Assembly: GCA_020162035.1 (NCBI GenBank)
Contig: JAIUNM010000010.1
Location: 1 to 64,000 of the forward strand
Length of the DNA: 64,000 bases
Direction of reading: 5' to 3'
Source: Bacteroidota bacterium
GTDB taxonomy: Bacteria; Bacteroidota; Bacteroidia; B-17B0; Aurantibacillaceae
Position 1 is the stretch's first letter. Each line of letters starts with the position of its first letter. The translations under genes were made by a program, and so were the position numbers. Shown here in pieces: positions 9,440 through 20,070 of the stretch. Below the pieces are notes generated by a model. That model was not told where the DNA came from and did not search any database. It saw nothing but the letters and a program-made list of their open reading frames with translations.

Positions 9440-11551
9440 ATGAAACTTAAATACCAACTTACTATAATATTACTTAGTATTCTTTTTTTTACTAAAATTA
9501 ATGCTCAATCTAAAAAAGTATGGATAGAAATTGCAGATGATGCTTATGCCAAAGCAGATTATGCAACAGCAGCCGTATATTACGCAAAGGTACTTGACGA
9601 TACAACAGTATTAAGAAACTATGTAATTCCCTACGAAGCACAGTTAGTTAATTTAAAAATGAAATCTCTTTTTAAAGTTCCTGAATTAAAGGTTACTAAA
9701 AAGAAAGATAGTGTTAATACAGCTAAAGAAACCGTAGTAAACTCAAGTAAATTTGATTATATTCTTTACCGTTTAGCTCAAAGTTACCGTTTAAATTTTG
9801 ATTATTCACATGCTGTACCTGCATATAAAAAATGTGTTGAACGAAAAGTATACCCTGATGCTCCTTACTATTATGGAATTTCTTTAATGAATTTAAAACA
9901 ATATCAAGAAGCATTAAAAGTATTTGATGATTACATGAATGGAGGGGTTGGTACAGATTCTTTAATTAAAGTGTCTGCAAAAAAACAATCGAGTTGCTAT
10001 TTTGCATTAGATTCTAGTCAAGTTCGTAAGCTAATTAAAATTAGGTTAATGGACACTATGGTTTTTAATAAAGGTACCAGCAGTTTTGGTACTAGTTATT
10101 CGTTTGGAGGAAATAAAGTTGTGTTTACAAGTTCGCGTAGAAATGGCGTTGTAACCGATCCTTTAAAACAAGATTCTAAATATTATTGCGATTTATATCA
10201 AACATCAATTGATGATACTATTTGGCAACGCCCGGTTAATTTTGGAAGACCAGTTAACACAGCATTACATGAAGGCTCGGGTGTTTTTACGCCAGATGAA
10301 GTTATGCTTTTTACACGTTGGAGCGATAACAATAGAAACGAAGCTTTTATTTATATGGCACGCTCTATTGAAGGTAAGTTTTTTGAAGCTATGAAACTTG
10401 GCACAAATATAAACATGCCAGGTTATAAATCTCAAAATCCATTTGTAAGTTTTGATGGCACAAAATTATTTTTCTCATCAAACAGACCAGGAGGTTTAGG
10501 TGGTTTTGATATTTGGGTAGCTGAAATTAGTGAAACAGGTGCAATAGGCGAAGCAAAAAACTTAGGTAGTGCAATAAACTCTACCGGAGATGAAATTACA
10601 CCATTTATGCATGCAATTAGCAACACTTTATACTTTAGTTCTAATGGTTGGAATGGTTTAGGTGGATTAGATGTTTTTAAATCAAGTTTAAATGTAGATG
10701 ATAGTACTTACAGTTTGCCTAAAAATATGAATGCTCCAATAAATTCAAGCAAAGATGATGCTTACTTTATTATGGAACGTTTAGGAACCAAAGGCTTTTT
10801 TTCGAGTGATAGAATTGATTGTGAAGGTGGACATTGTTATAAAATATTTAGCTACGAAAATGAACCTATTAAGTTTTCTGTTGAAGGTATAGTATTTGAT
10901 GGTGCAACAAACGACCCAATACCTGGAGCATTAGTTACAATAAAAGATGTACATGATGGCGAAGAACCTTTCTTTTTAATTACCGATGAAACAGGCTTCT
11001 ACTCTACTCCATTAAAACCTCACATGGAATATTTTATGAAAGCACAAAAAAATGGTTATTTTGGTAGTGCTAATGAAGTTGCAACTAAAGGAAAAACTGA
11101 AAGTGAAATTTTTCAAAGAGATTTTTTCTTAAACAAAATTCCTGAAGGTGATATTGAAATTGAAGGGGTTGAATACGATTTTAATAAATACACTTTGCGT
11201 CCAAAATCAAAAGAGGTATTAGATAAAATTATAGAAATTTTAAAAGTTAACGATAATTTAGATATTGAATTAAGTTCGCATACCGATGCACGTGGTAACG
11301 ATGCCTATAATTTAAAATTATCGCAAGGGCGTGCGCAAAGTTGTGTTGATTATATGATTAGTAAAGGAATTGCGGCAAAACGTATTAAAGCAACAGGTTA
11401 TGGCGAAACAAAACCAATTATACCAGAAAGCGAAATAAATAAAATGGTTCCTAAAAGCGAAGAGTTTGAATCTGCTCATCAAAAAAACAGAAGAACAGCT
11501 TTTAGAGTAATAGGCGAATCAAAAATTAACATTATTAATAAAACACAATAA
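9440..11551 (+). CDS. OmpA family protein with PD40 repeats
   Basis: About 703 residues from the ATG at 9440. A longer in-frame TTG at 9419 overlaps the previous gene and puts seven residues ahead of the signal peptide, so I prefer the ATG. In order: signal peptide (MKLKYQLTIILLSILFF...NAQ), a TPR-like helical region (residues ~30-190), WD40-like beta-propeller segments (KLFFSSNRPGGLGGFDIW, TLYFSSNGWNGLGGLDVF), a carboxypeptidase-regulatory-like domain (VEGIVFDGATNDPIPGALV), and an OmpA peptidoglycan-binding domain (YDFNKYTLRPKSKEVLDKI, SSHTDARGND, LSQGRAQSC, NRRTAFRV). Proteins of this layout accompany PorP/SprF genes and anchor envelope machinery to peptidoglycan. Confidence 0.92.
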   Translation: MKLKYQLTIILLSILFFTKINAQSKKVWIEIADDAYAKADYATAAVYYAKVLDDTTVLRNYVIPYEAQLVNLKMKSLFKVPELKVTKKKDSVNTAKETVVNSSKFDYILYRLAQSYRLNFDYSHAVPAYKKCVERKVYPDAPYYYGISLMNLKQYQEALKVFDDYMNGGVGTDSLIKVSAKKQSSCYFALDSSQVRKLIKIRLMDTMVFNKGTSSFGTSYSFGGNKVVFTSSRRNGVVTDPLKQDSKYYCDLYQTSIDDTIWQRPVNFGRPVNTALHEGSGVFTPDEVMLFTRWSDNNRNEAFIYMARSIEGKFFEAMKLGTNINMPGYKSQNPFVSFDGTKLFFSSNRPGGLGGFDIWVAEISETGAIGEAKNLGSAINSTGDEITPFMHAISNTLYFSSNGWNGLGGLDVFKSSLNVDDSTYSLPKNMNAPINSSKDDAYFIMERLGTKGFFSSDRIDCEGGHCYKIFSYENEPIKFSVEGIVFDGATNDPIPGALVTIKDVHDGEEPFFLITDETGFYSTPLKPHMEYFMKAQKNGYFGSANEVATKGKTESEIFQRDFFLNKIPEGDIEIEGVEYDFNKYTLRPKSKEVLDKIIEILKVNDNLDIELSSHTDARGNDAYNLKLSQGRAQSCVDYMISKGIAAKRIKATGYGETKPIIPESEINKMVPKSEEFESAHQKNRRTAFRVIGESKINIINKTQ

Positions 11552-11563
11552 GGTAAATTAGTT

Positions 11564-12931
11564 TTATAATTTTAATCCTATTACACATACATCATCAACT
11601 TGTTCTAAATTACCTTTCCAATTGGTAAATGCTTTATCTAAAAGTTCGCATTGTTCATTCATAGGTTTATTATTATTAGAAAGCAATAAATCAGATAATT
11701 GTTTATACTTAAATTTTTTACCTTGAGGTCCACCAAATTGATCGGCAAAACCATCGGTAAATAAATAAATAATTGAACCAGCAGTTAAATTTAATAAATG
11801 AGTTGCAAAATTTTTATACGACTCGTTTTTTCCTACAGGTTGTTTTGTAGCTTTAATTTCTGTTAGTTCGTTATTACTTACAAACCATAAAGGGTTATTT
11901 GCCCCAGACCATGCAACTTCTTTTGTTTTAATATTAATTACACACAACGAAATATCCATTCCGTCTTTTACATCGTGGTTACTTTTTTTAAATGTAGAAA
12001 CAACCAATTCAGTTACCTTATCTAAAATTTCACCAGGTTGTATGATGTTTAGCTCATTAACTGCTCTGTTTAAAGCATTACTGCAAACCATGCTAACCAT
12101 TGCTCCAGGCACACCATGTCCTGTACAATCAGCAGCAGCCACAACAAAATAATCACCTTTTTGTTCAGCAAAATAAAAATCGCCCGCAACTATGTCTTTT
12201 GGGCGATACAAAATAAAACTTTCTGGTATTTGATTGCTTATTTCAGATATTGGTGGCATAATTGCCTCTTGTAAACGTTTGGCATAAATAATACTATCAA
12301 TAATTTCGTGATTTTTTAAACTAATTATTCTGTTTTTTTCTTCAAGTTCATTTTCATAAGCATCTGTATAACTTCTAAAATATAATATAACAAAAAAGAT
12401 TATCATAAACACCGTTAGTTGAGCTAAAATAAAGTAAACATTAATAACCTCTGGAGATAACTTAATCATTGGTGGGAAAAAGTTTTGGTACCAAATAACA
12501 AATAAAAAAACAAAAATATTAAGCGTAAATAATAAGTAAATTTTTTGTTTATCCTTAAATAAAATTAAAGGAATTGCTGCTGTTGTTAAAATTAAGTACT
12601 TATCACCAAGTGCGCCACCATTGTGAATACAAACACCTGCAACAAAACATAAAGGCAATATAGAAAAATAATATCTACAAAACGAAAAGTACCCTTTGTA
12701 ATTTAACCAAGGAGGTAAAGCAAATAAAAAAGTAAATGGAATTGTAAAAATTAATACTTGACTTAAATTTAAAAATGGAACAGTTACTGAAAATGCTAAC
12801 ATTAAAAAAGTATTTACAATGCTCATTCTATTAATAAACACAATCCCCTTACGATTAATAGGCGATTTAGCTTTAATTAAACCTGCATTAACAATGCTTT
12901 TTATTACTTTTTTAGGGTAAAATTTAGTCAT
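11564..12931 (-). CDS. Membrane-anchored SpoIIE-type serine phosphatase
   Basis: 455 residues. The first ~190 hold about six hydrophobic membrane segments. A short linker helix (KNHEIIDSIIYAKRLQEAIMPP) leads into a PP2C/SpoIIE domain with the expected metal-binding motifs: KDIVAGDFYF, ADCTGHGVPGAMVS, DGMDISLCVI and FTDGFADQFGG. Such proteins dephosphorylate serine or threonine on regulators (often anti-sigma antagonists) in response to an envelope signal. No partner anti-sigma gene is in the window. It converges on the OmpA gene with a 12-bp gap. Confidence 0.92.
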   Translation of the reverse strand: MTKFYPKKVIKSIVNAGLIKAKSPINRKGIVFINRMSIVNTFLMLAFSVTVPFLNLSQVLIFTIPFTFLFALPPWLNYKGYFSFCRYYFSILPLCFVAGVCIHNGGALGDKYLILTTAAIPLILFKDKQKIYLLFTLNIFVFLFVIWYQNFFPPMIKLSPEVINVYFILAQLTVFMIIFFVILYFRSYTDAYENELEEKNRIISLKNHEIIDSIIYAKRLQEAIMPPISEISNQIPESFILYRPKDIVAGDFYFAEQKGDYFVVAAADCTGHGVPGAMVSMVCSNALNRAVNELNIIQPGEILDKVTELVVSTFKKSNHDVKDGMDISLCVINIKTKEVAWSGANNPLWFVSNNELTEIKATKQPVGKNESYKNFATHLLNLTAGSIIYLFTDGFADQFGGPQGKKFKYKQLSDLLLSNNNKPMNEQCELLDKAFTNWKGNLEQVDDVCVIGLKL

Positions 12932-13102
12932 CTTAAATAGTTATACTTGCTAATAAAACAAAAGTTACAAAAACAGTAAGATGTTATTTAACGAATAAAA
13001 ACAGTTAAAAGGCTATTGTATTAAGGATTTTTAAAGTATTTTACAAACAAGCTAATTAGACAATTAATTTAATTTTATTGATGAGTTTAAATAAATTAAA
13101 GA

Positions 13103-14626
13103 TTAATTAAACTTAATATTTAACGATGCGCCAATTTGTGTTTGTTGAGTTTTTATGCTTGTATTGGTATTTAATGTGTTAAATAAATAATACGTATCGC
13201 TATAATACATTTGCATTATATAAAAATCAACACTCATGTTTTCTTTAAACCTAATTCCTAAGCCTATGCTAGGGCTATGCCTTGTAAATTTACCGGTAAA
13301 ATTACCTGTTAAAGGGTTGCTTAAAATGTTGTAACCTAATCTTATAAAATAAGGATTTACATTAAACTCAGCTCCTGTTTTAATAAAGTGCCCTAATTTA
13401 TATTTATTTGCAATAACTGCATTTACACCATCAAAAGTACCTGCATCACTACTACTTATAGTTGCTTTGGCGTAATTACTTGCTTCGTAATCCAGCGCAA
13501 AAATTCCTACTTTTTTTAAAACATAAGCAAACCCAACCCCCATGCGCGATGGTGTTTTAATTTTGTATTCGTATCTTCCGCCTTCATCGGGCACTTTAAC
13601 CGTTACACTTTTTTTACTATCCCAATCTGTTATTATTTGGTTATAATAAACATCTGTCATTTTAAAATTTGTGCCTGAATTGTAATACCCACTAAACCTA
13701 AAAGCATCGTTAAATCTATATATAAATCCTAATTTAATATTATAACCTGTTCCATTACTTTCAAAATATTCTGTGTAAGTTAATTCGTTAAACCCTAAAT
13801 AATTTTTATAAATGTCGTTTATTTCGTTTGGAAACGAAGTATAAGAAGTTGTAAATGTGCCATTTGAATTAAAGCCAATTCGCATACTATCGTTTAAATC
13901 TTTTTCGGTGTGTGTAAGAGTACTTGAATAATTTATTTTTGGAACGCCAATACTACCACCAACATAAAATTCATCTTTATAAGAATATGCGTATGAAAAA
14001 TTAAGTTCGTTCATTTTGCCTGTTAATGTTAATTTTCGATTTTGAGAAACAGTTCTTCCAACATCTTCTAAAGAAATAAATTTATTATACATTGTGTCTA
14101 ATAAAAGTGCATCAAAACCTAGTCCTTCATAATAACTATTTAAATTGTTAACTGTTCCCTTTTTAGTTGCAATGTTTAACATGTCTTTTGCTATAGAAGA
14201 GTTATTAGTATTACCACCCATACTAATTGTATTATTAAAATTATTACGTTGTACACTAACTAAACCTATAGCGTGTCTGCTTTGTTTATCTTTATCACTT
14301 TTCCAAGCTGTAACTAAACCAAAATGGTTGTAAATAAATTTAGATGTACCATCTGTTACTTTATTGTTGTATAAATTTGTAGAATTATTAATTGCTTTAA
14401 TTGCTCCACCATAATTTAACTCGCCATTTTTATATATTGCTAAACCTGCAGGGTTTATTGCAGCAAGAGTAACATCAGCTCCAATTGCGCTAAAAGCACC
14501 TCCCATAGCATTAAAACGAGCTGAGCCAGATATACCTTGTTGTGAGTACCTAAAAGCATCTAAATCATTTTGAGAAATACAAAGCATACTCTCTAAAAAG
14601 AAAGAAATTAGAATTAAGTGCTTCAT
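13103..14626 (-). CDS. FadL/TodX-like outer-membrane protein
   Basis: 507 residues with a signal peptide (KHLILISFFLESMLCISQ). The N-terminal motif SGSARFNAMGGAFSAIGADVTLAAINPAGLAIYKNGE is typical of the OmpP1/FadL/TodX transporter group, in which an N-terminal plug precedes a 14-strand barrel. Alternating hydrophobic strands with many Tyr, Asn and Gly continue to the end (QQTQIGASLNIKFN). The likely role is diffusion of hydrophobic substrates across the outer membrane; the substrate is unknown. The gene lies 3 bp downstream of the repeat-rich lipoprotein gene and is probably co-transcribed with it. Confidence 0.8.
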   Translation of the reverse strand: MKHLILISFFLESMLCISQNDLDAFRYSQQGISGSARFNAMGGAFSAIGADVTLAAINPAGLAIYKNGELNYGGAIKAINNSTNLYNNKVTDGTSKFIYNHFGLVTAWKSDKDKQSRHAIGLVSVQRNNFNNTISMGGNTNNSSIAKDMLNIATKKGTVNNLNSYYEGLGFDALLLDTMYNKFISLEDVGRTVSQNRKLTLTGKMNELNFSYAYSYKDEFYVGGSIGVPKINYSSTLTHTEKDLNDSMRIGFNSNGTFTTSYTSFPNEINDIYKNYLGFNELTYTEYFESNGTGYNIKLGFIYRFNDAFRFSGYYNSGTNFKMTDVYYNQIITDWDSKKSVTVKVPDEGGRYEYKIKTPSRMGVGFAYVLKKVGIFALDYEASNYAKATISSSDAGTFDGVNAVIANKYKLGHFIKTGAEFNVNPYFIRLGYNILSNPLTGNFTGKFTRHSPSIGLGIRFKENMSVDFYIMQMYYSDTYYLFNTLNTNTSIKTQQTQIGASLNIKFN

Positions 14627-14629
14627 AAA

Positions 14630-15898
14630 TTATCTTGGACTACCAGTTGAACGACCTCCGCCACCAGAACTTCTGCCTCCTCCACTACTTCCGCTAGAAC
14701 CACTGTTCCAACTACCACCAGAGGAACCACTATTCCAACTACTTCGGCTATTATTTTGATTCCCAAAACCACTGTTTGATTCGGAATTAGAACTTCCGTT
14801 ATTTTTACTACGTGGCGAACTTTGATTAGAGTTTGAATTATTATCGTTTGAATTTACCCATCGTCCTGTATTTTTTGTAGGAGAATCGTTACTTGATGTA
14901 TTTGTGTTATATGAACTATTATTTGAACTACGAGGATTATTAATAACTCCAGAGTTACTGTTATTATCTACATTCCCCCAGTTATTACTATTACTGTTGC
15001 TGTTTGATGAACGAACACTTCCATTATCCCAATTACCAGTATTGTTATTGCTTGTAGTTGCTCTTTTTGTTACTTCAGTAAAACGAGGTGTAGATTCTTG
15101 AATTTTTTGAATCTCGTTTACATATTGATTTCTTACACTATTGTATTCGTTAGGAACTGTCATTCCTGCATAAGAATTTCGAGGTGAATTACTAGCACCT
15201 ACACCCGCACCACGTGGTCCATATTGGTAATTACTATTTGGATCGTATGAATTATAGTATCCCCAGTTATTTCCATTATTGTAGCCCCAACCATTTCCAT
15301 AGTAACCATTATTCCAATTGTTATAACCCCAACCATTGTTGTAATATCCATTATTCCAATTATTATAGCCATAACCGTTGTTATAATAACCATTGTTCCA
15401 ATTATTGTAGCCATAACCGTTGTTATAATAACCATTATTCCAATTGTTGTAACCAAAACCTATACTGTAACCAGGGTTAAAATAACTGCTTGGCATCCAA
15501 TTATAAGTGCTGTAAATACTTTGCCCCCACATATTTGGGTTTTGATTGTAGTAATAAGAATTGGTATAATAATTATCGTAATAACTTGCTCCGTTTAAAT
15601 TATTTTGAAATCTACGCATGCGAGATGCGTATTGATAATCATAATAATCATCTCCATTATACGATGGGTCTTTGTAATAAGGATTATTATTAATTTTTTC
15701 TTGTTCAGCTAATTTTTCTGCCTCTTTTTTTGCTTGAATCTCTTGTTGTTTTTTATATTCAGCTTCTTGTTGAATTTTTGCAAGACGTTTTTCTTCGGCA
15801 GGCATTGCGTAAGCATCGTCCGTAGCATTTACTTTTTGTAATTTACACGATTGTAAAAAACAAGTTGTAACTATTGCGAATAAAAATAATTTTTTCAT
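14630..15898 (-). CDS. Asn/Gly/Tyr-rich repeat lipoprotein
   Basis: 422 residues, unknown function. A lipoprotein signal is present (KKLFLFAIVTTCFLQSC, with Cys at about residue 17), so it should be membrane-anchored. A charged coiled stretch (residues ~30-70, EEKRLAKIQQEAEYKKQQE) precedes a low-complexity block in which GYNNWNNGYYNNGY is repeated as a 14-residue unit. The tail is rich in Asn, Ser and Gly and ends in GGG/SSGG runs. Amyloid-like or matrix-forming behaviour is possible from composition alone. Upstream of, and probably co-transcribed with, the FadL-like gene. Confidence 0.8.
   Translation of the reverse strand: MKKLFLFAIVTTCFLQSCKLQKVNATDDAYAMPAEEKRLAKIQQEAEYKKQQEIQAKKEAEKLAEQEKINNNPYYKDPSYNGDDYYDYQYASRMRRFQNNLNGASYYDNYYTNSYYYNQNPNMWGQSIYSTYNWMPSSYFNPGYSIGFGYNNWNNGYYNNGYGYNNWNNGYYNNGYGYNNWNNGYYNNGWGYNNWNNGYYGNGWGYNNGNNWGYYNSYDPNSNYQYGPRGAGVGASNSPRNSYAGMTVPNEYNSVRNQYVNEIQKIQESTPRFTEVTKRATTSNNNTGNWDNGSVRSSNSNSNSNNWGNVDNNSNSGVINNPRSSNNSSYNTNTSSNDSPTKNTGRWVNSNDNNSNSNQSSPRSKNNGSSNSESNSGFGNQNNSRSSWNSGSSGGSWNSGSSGSSGGGRSSGGGGRSTGSPR
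15270..15456 (-). repeat. 42-bp tandem repeats inside the lipoprotein gene
   Basis: About four and a half in-frame copies of a 42-bp unit encode the 14-residue period GYNNWNNGYYNNGY. The plus-strand landmark CCATTATTCCAATTRTT recurs at 42-bp steps (for example 15306 and 15348). The distal copies are degenerate (GYYGNGWGYNNGNN). Copy number could vary by slippage. Confidence 0.85.
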
Positions 15899-16013
15899 AA
15901 AATAATAAATTAGATTATTACGGAAGATTTATATGTAAATTTACTACTTTTTAAGTACAGTTACAAGTTAAAAAAACTAATAATTAAATAACAAAAGTAA
16001 GTTAACAAAATTT

Positions 16014-17492
16014 ATGAGCGAGGTAATAACACCAAAGGAACAAGACTATAGTAAATGGTATAATGATATTGTTGTAGAAGCTGATTTAGCAGACCATAGC
16101 AGTGTTAGAGGTTGTATGGTTATTAAACCACACGGTTATGCAATTTGGGAAAAAATGCAACAAGCATTAGATAAAATGTTTAAAGATACAGGTCATGTTA
16201 ATGCATATTTTCCTTTGTTTATACCTAAAAGTTTATTTGAAGCTGAAGAAAAAAATGCCGAAGGTTTTGCAAAAGAATGTGCTGTTGTTACTCATTACAG
16301 ATTAAAAACAAATCCTAACGAAAAAGGAAAATTAATTGTTGACCCAGAAGCAAAATTAGAAGAAGAATTAATTGTAAGACCAACTAGCGAAGCAATTATT
16401 TGGAACACTTATAAAGGCTGGATAGAAAGTTATAGAGATTTACCAATTTTAGTAAACCAATGGGCTAATGTGGTAAGATGGGAAATGCGTACCAGACTTT
16501 TTTTAAGAACTGCTGAGTTTTTATGGCAAGAAGGCCATACCGCTCATGCTACAAAAGAAGAAGCGATAACAGAAACAAAACAAATGTTAGATGTATATGC
16601 TAATTTTTTAGAAAATTGGATGGCTGTACCTGTAGTAAAAGGTGTTAAAACGGCTAACGAACGTTTTGCCGGAGCAGATGACACCTATTGCATAGAAGCT
16701 TTAATGCAAGATGGAAAAGCATTACAAGCTGGCACATCTCATTTTTTAGGGCAAAATTTTGCTAAAGCATTTGATGTAAAATATGTAACAAAAGAAAACA
16801 AACAAGAATATGTTTGGGCTACAAGTTGGGGAGTAAGCACACGATTAATGGGTGCTTTAATTATGAGCCATAGCGATAATAAAGGTTTAGTAATACCACC
16901 AAAATTAGCACCTACGCAAGTAGTAATTATACCAATTTATAAAGGAGATGAAGGCTTAAAAAAAGTAAGTGAAGTTGCCAATGAAATAAAGAAAAAATTA
17001 CAAGAAAAAAACATTTCTGTTAAATATGACGATAGAGACTCTCAACGTCCAGGTTGGAAATTTGCAGAATACGAATTAAAGGGAATTCCTATTAGAATTA
17101 CAGTTGGAGAAAGAGATTTGGCTAATAATACAATAGAAGTTGCAAGAAGAGATAATCTTACTAAAACAACAATTCAAATAAATGATGCCGAAACTTATAT
17201 TGAAAATTTACTAGTTGAAATTCAAAAATCATTACTTGCAAATGCAAAATTAAGGATGCAAAATTTAACAACTAATGTTGATACTTACGAAGAATTTAAA
17301 AATGTTTTAGATAACAAAACCGGCTTTGTATATGCGCATTGGGATGGTACGCCAGAAACAGAAGAAAAAATAAAAGAAGAAACAAAAGCAACAATTAGAT
17401 GTATTCCTCTAAATAACCCTGAAGAAATAGGCGTTTGTGTATATAGTGGAAAACCAAGTAAACAACGAGTACTTTTTGCTAGATCCTATTAA
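16014..17492 (+). CDS. proS: Prolyl-tRNA synthetase (archaeal/eukaryotic-type)
   Basis: 492 residues, the usual size for the short ProRS lacking the bacterial editing insertion. It charges tRNA-Pro with proline using ATP. Class II motifs are visible: motif 2 region [24 protein letters not shown], the RPTSEAIIW segment, and [15 protein letters not shown] followed by [15 protein letters not shown]. The anticodon-binding domain follows ([38 protein letters not shown]). The C-terminus ends [11 protein letters not shown], the typical end of this subtype. Confidence 0.97.
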   Translation: MSEVITPKEQDYSKWYNDIVVEADLADHSSVRGCMVIKPHGYAIWEKMQQALDKMFKDTGHVNAYFPLFIPKSLFEAEEKNAEGFAKECAVVTHYRLKTNPNEKGKLIVDPEAKLEEELIVRPTSEAIIWNTYKGWIESYRDLPILVNQWANVVRWEMRTRLFLRTAEFLWQEGHTAHATKEEAITETKQMLDVYANFLENWMAVPVVKGVKTANERFAGADDTYCIEALMQDGKALQAGTSHFLGQNFAKAFDVKYVTKENKQEYVWATSWGVSTRLMGALIMSHSDNKGLVIPPKLAPTQVVIIPIYKGDEGLKKVSEVANEIKKKLQEKNISVKYDDRDSQRPGWKFAEYELKGIPIRITVGERDLANNTIEVARRDNLTKTTIQINDAETYIENLLVEIQKSLLANAKLRMQNLTTNVDTYEEFKNVLDNKTGFVYAHWDGTPETEEKIKEETKATIRCIPLNNPEEIGVCVYSGKPSKQRVLFARSY

Positions 17493-17509
17493 TTTAAACC
17501 TAAAACGTT

Positions 17510-18232
17510 ATGAGTAATAATCATCAAGAAAATCAAAAACAAACCATTTTAAAAATGTTAACCGAAAAATCGGTAATGAAACAAGATGTGTTTAGTAACA
17601 CCATTGATACGTTTAATGCAATTAAAGATTGTATTAAATTAAAAGCTGATGATTTAAATAATGAACTAAAAGATATAGATAATAGAGTACAAATTCAATT
17701 TAAAGACACAAATGCACAGGCAGCACAATTAAAAGTTGCTGGCGATGTATTAGAGTTTTACATGCACACAAATGTTTTTGAATTTGATAAAAGTCATCCG
17801 ATGTTTAAAACAGGATATATTAAAAACAACGAATTAAATTCTTATTGTGGAATAATTAACATTTACAATTTTTTATCGGATAGTTTTAAATACAATAGAC
17901 TAAATGATTTGGGTTATTTAATTGCAAGAATTTTTATTAATAGAGAGAAAAAATTTTTTATTGAAACAAGAACACAAATTGGATATAAATATGCAAATTT
18001 TAGTACTGAACCAATAAACTCAGAAATTATTTCGGATATAATTAATGAATTTATTATTTTTTCAATAAGTTTTGATTTGTTTACGCCACCTTTTGATGCT
18101 GTTAAACAAGTTAGTGTGCTCGAAATTCAAGAAAAAGCTAGTAGTAGTGCGTTAAGAACAGGAAAACGTTTAGGTTATTCATCTGGATCAAACAATTCAA
18201 GTAGTTTTATTAACGATGATTTTAATTTATAA
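17510..18232 (+). CDS. Hypothetical protein, 240 aa
   Basis: I do not recognise a named family. The protein is soluble and mostly helical, without a signal peptide. Residues 1-60 look like a helical, possibly coiled-coil, N-terminus (KADDLNNELKDIDNRVQIQF). The middle resembles a compact domain (DVLEFYMHTNVFEFD, SYCGIINIYNFLSDSF, NREKKFFIETRTQIGYKYANF), and the tail is Ser/Asn-rich (GYSSGSNNSSSF). It starts 17 bp after proS on the same strand and may be co-transcribed. The sequence looks like a conserved Bacteroidota hypothetical, but I cannot assign a job. Confidence 0.75.
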   Translation: MSNNHQENQKQTILKMLTEKSVMKQDVFSNTIDTFNAIKDCIKLKADDLNNELKDIDNRVQIQFKDTNAQAAQLKVAGDVLEFYMHTNVFEFDKSHPMFKTGYIKNNELNSYCGIINIYNFLSDSFKYNRLNDLGYLIARIFINREKKFFIETRTQIGYKYANFSTEPINSEIISDIINEFIIFSISFDLFTPPFDAVKQVSVLEIQEKASSSALRTGKRLGYSSGSNNSSSFINDDFNL

Positions 18233-18257
18233 AGTTTAGTTTTTTTAAATTTTAAAA

Positions 18258-20069
18258 TTGAAAGAAGTAATAAAAAATAATTTTCTATCATCTATAATTT
18301 TACTTTTTAGTTTATGTATTGGCCTTTATTTTTTTAGTTTAAAAATAACAGGTTTTAATTTTACATTTTTTCCGGGAGATTTAGGTGATGGAAGATTAAA
18401 TTTATATTTTTTAGAACACAATTTTCAATTCTTTATAGGTAAAGTTTATAGTTATTGGGATGTACCATTTATGTATCCTGAAAAAAATGTTTTAGCGTAT
18501 TCAGATAATTTAATTGGTTCTGCTCCTATTTATTGTATTTATAGATTTATAGGTTTTAATATTTATAAATCATATCAACTTTGGTATATTACTGTTACAA
18601 TATTAAATTTTTTGTGCGCTTATTATTTTATAAAATATGTTTTTAAAAATAATTATGCGGCTATAATTGGTGCGTTTATTTTTGCTTTTTCATTAGCATT
18701 ACAATCTCAACTTACACATGCGCAAACTTTCCCCAGATACACAATACCATTAGTTTTTTTAGCAGCATATAAATTTAATGAAACATATAACTTAAAATAT
18801 TTTTTATATGCTTTATTACTATTAGTATATCAATTTTATTGTGGTATATATTTAGGTTTAATGTTAGCCATACCAACATCAATTTATTTGTTTTGGATTT
18901 TATTTAAAGGGGTTAAAATTGAACATACAATTAAAATAAACTTTAAATGGTTTTTTAAATTAAGTTTAATTTTTCTATTAAATTTTGGATTGCTTGCATT
19001 ATTAATGTATCATTATTTACTAAGAAAAAATTCGCCAAACAGCAACCATTACCTCAGTGTATTAGAAACTATTCCTAATATTAAATCATATTTTACTAGC
19101 CAACAAGGTAGTTTAATGTGGGATAATTTTAAAAATAATAGTATTGGCAATTCAGCGTATTGGGATCATCAATTGTTTACGGGTGGCATTGGTACAATTT
19201 GTTTTTTTATATTTTGTATTGTTGTTTTAACTAACCTTTATAAAAATAAATTTAAATTACATAAAACATCTTATATAATTCAGTTGGGGGTAATTGGATT
19301 AATTACCTTTTTAATTTTTTTAAAATTTAATCAATACTCGCTTTACTATTTTATTTACAAAATACCTGGATATAGCGCAATGCGATCTATTACCAGAATT
19401 ATAAACATTGAGCTATTATTTTTTTCAATTTCTATATCGTATTTATATGTTTTTATAATTAATAAAATTAAAAAAATGCAATTTATTATATTTTCATTAC
19501 TGTTTTTGATAATTGTTTTTGATAATTATTTTAATTCAACTTATTCATACAAAACTGTTGTTGAATTAGCAAAAAACAGAACTGAGACTTTAAAAAAATC
19601 ATTTAAAAAACTCACAAAACATTCTGTTATTAGTTACGAACCATTAAACAATAAAGACTCTTTAAATCCTATATATATACATTTAGATGCCATGTTACTT
19701 GCGCAAGAATTTGAATTAAATTGCATTAATGCCTATACAGGTAATTCGCCAAGTGCATATAAAAATTATTTAAACAAGCCTTCAATTGAAGGGAGAAAAA
19801 AATGGATTAATCAAAATTACATTAGTACTGATACACTTTATGTTATAAATTCTCCATTTAAAACAGAAAAAATAAATTTAAAATTATATTATAAACTAAA
19901 CCCAATTTTAACTAAAATTCAAATAATAAAACTATTGATAGATGAGTTTAAGTCCAATACAGCAACTATGAAAGAAATAGAAATAAAAGCAAGGAAAAAA
20001 AACGTTTCAATAGAAACAATGTTAGTTATGGATGCTTTATGGGTTTATAATCACGAAAATAAACTTTAG
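18258..20069 (+). CDS. Polytopic GT-C-like membrane protein
   Basis: 603 residues starting at a TTG codon (LKEVIKNNFLSSIILLF). Around eleven hydrophobic membrane helices fill residues 10-420, followed by a soluble tail. The loop after the first helix carries an acidic motif (GDLGDGRLN, then FMYPEKNVLAYSDN), and a later loop has LTHAQTFPRYTIP. This layout resembles GT-C fold lipid-linked-sugar glycosyltransferases and YfhO-like proteins. The donor and acceptor are unknown. It lies between proS and pheT with no other glycan genes directly adjacent. Confidence 0.75.
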   Translation: MKEVIKNNFLSSIILLFSLCIGLYFFSLKITGFNFTFFPGDLGDGRLNLYFLEHNFQFFIGKVYSYWDVPFMYPEKNVLAYSDNLIGSAPIYCIYRFIGFNIYKSYQLWYITVTILNFLCAYYFIKYVFKNNYAAIIGAFIFAFSLALQSQLTHAQTFPRYTIPLVFLAAYKFNETYNLKYFLYALLLLVYQFYCGIYLGLMLAIPTSIYLFWILFKGVKIEHTIKINFKWFFKLSLIFLLNFGLLALLMYHYLLRKNSPNSNHYLSVLETIPNIKSYFTSQQGSLMWDNFKNNSIGNSAYWDHQLFTGGIGTICFFIFCIVVLTNLYKNKFKLHKTSYIIQLGVIGLITFLIFLKFNQYSLYYFIYKIPGYSAMRSITRIINIELLFFSISISYLYVFIINKIKKMQFIIFSLLFLIIVFDNYFNSTYSYKTVVELAKNRTETLKKSFKKLTKHSVISYEPLNNKDSLNPIYIHLDAMLLAQEFELNCINAYTGNSPSAYKNYLNKPSIEGRKKWINQNYISTDTLYVINSPFKTEKINLKLYYKLNPILTKIQIIKLLIDEFKSNTATMKEIEIKARKKNVSIETMLVMDALWVYNHENKL

Positions 20070-20070
20070 T

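Noticed and set aside
15199..15480. Alternative frames on both strands over the Asn/Gly/Tyr repeats
   Set aside because: They are shadows of the 42-bp repeat; the lipoprotein frame has the signal peptide and full length.
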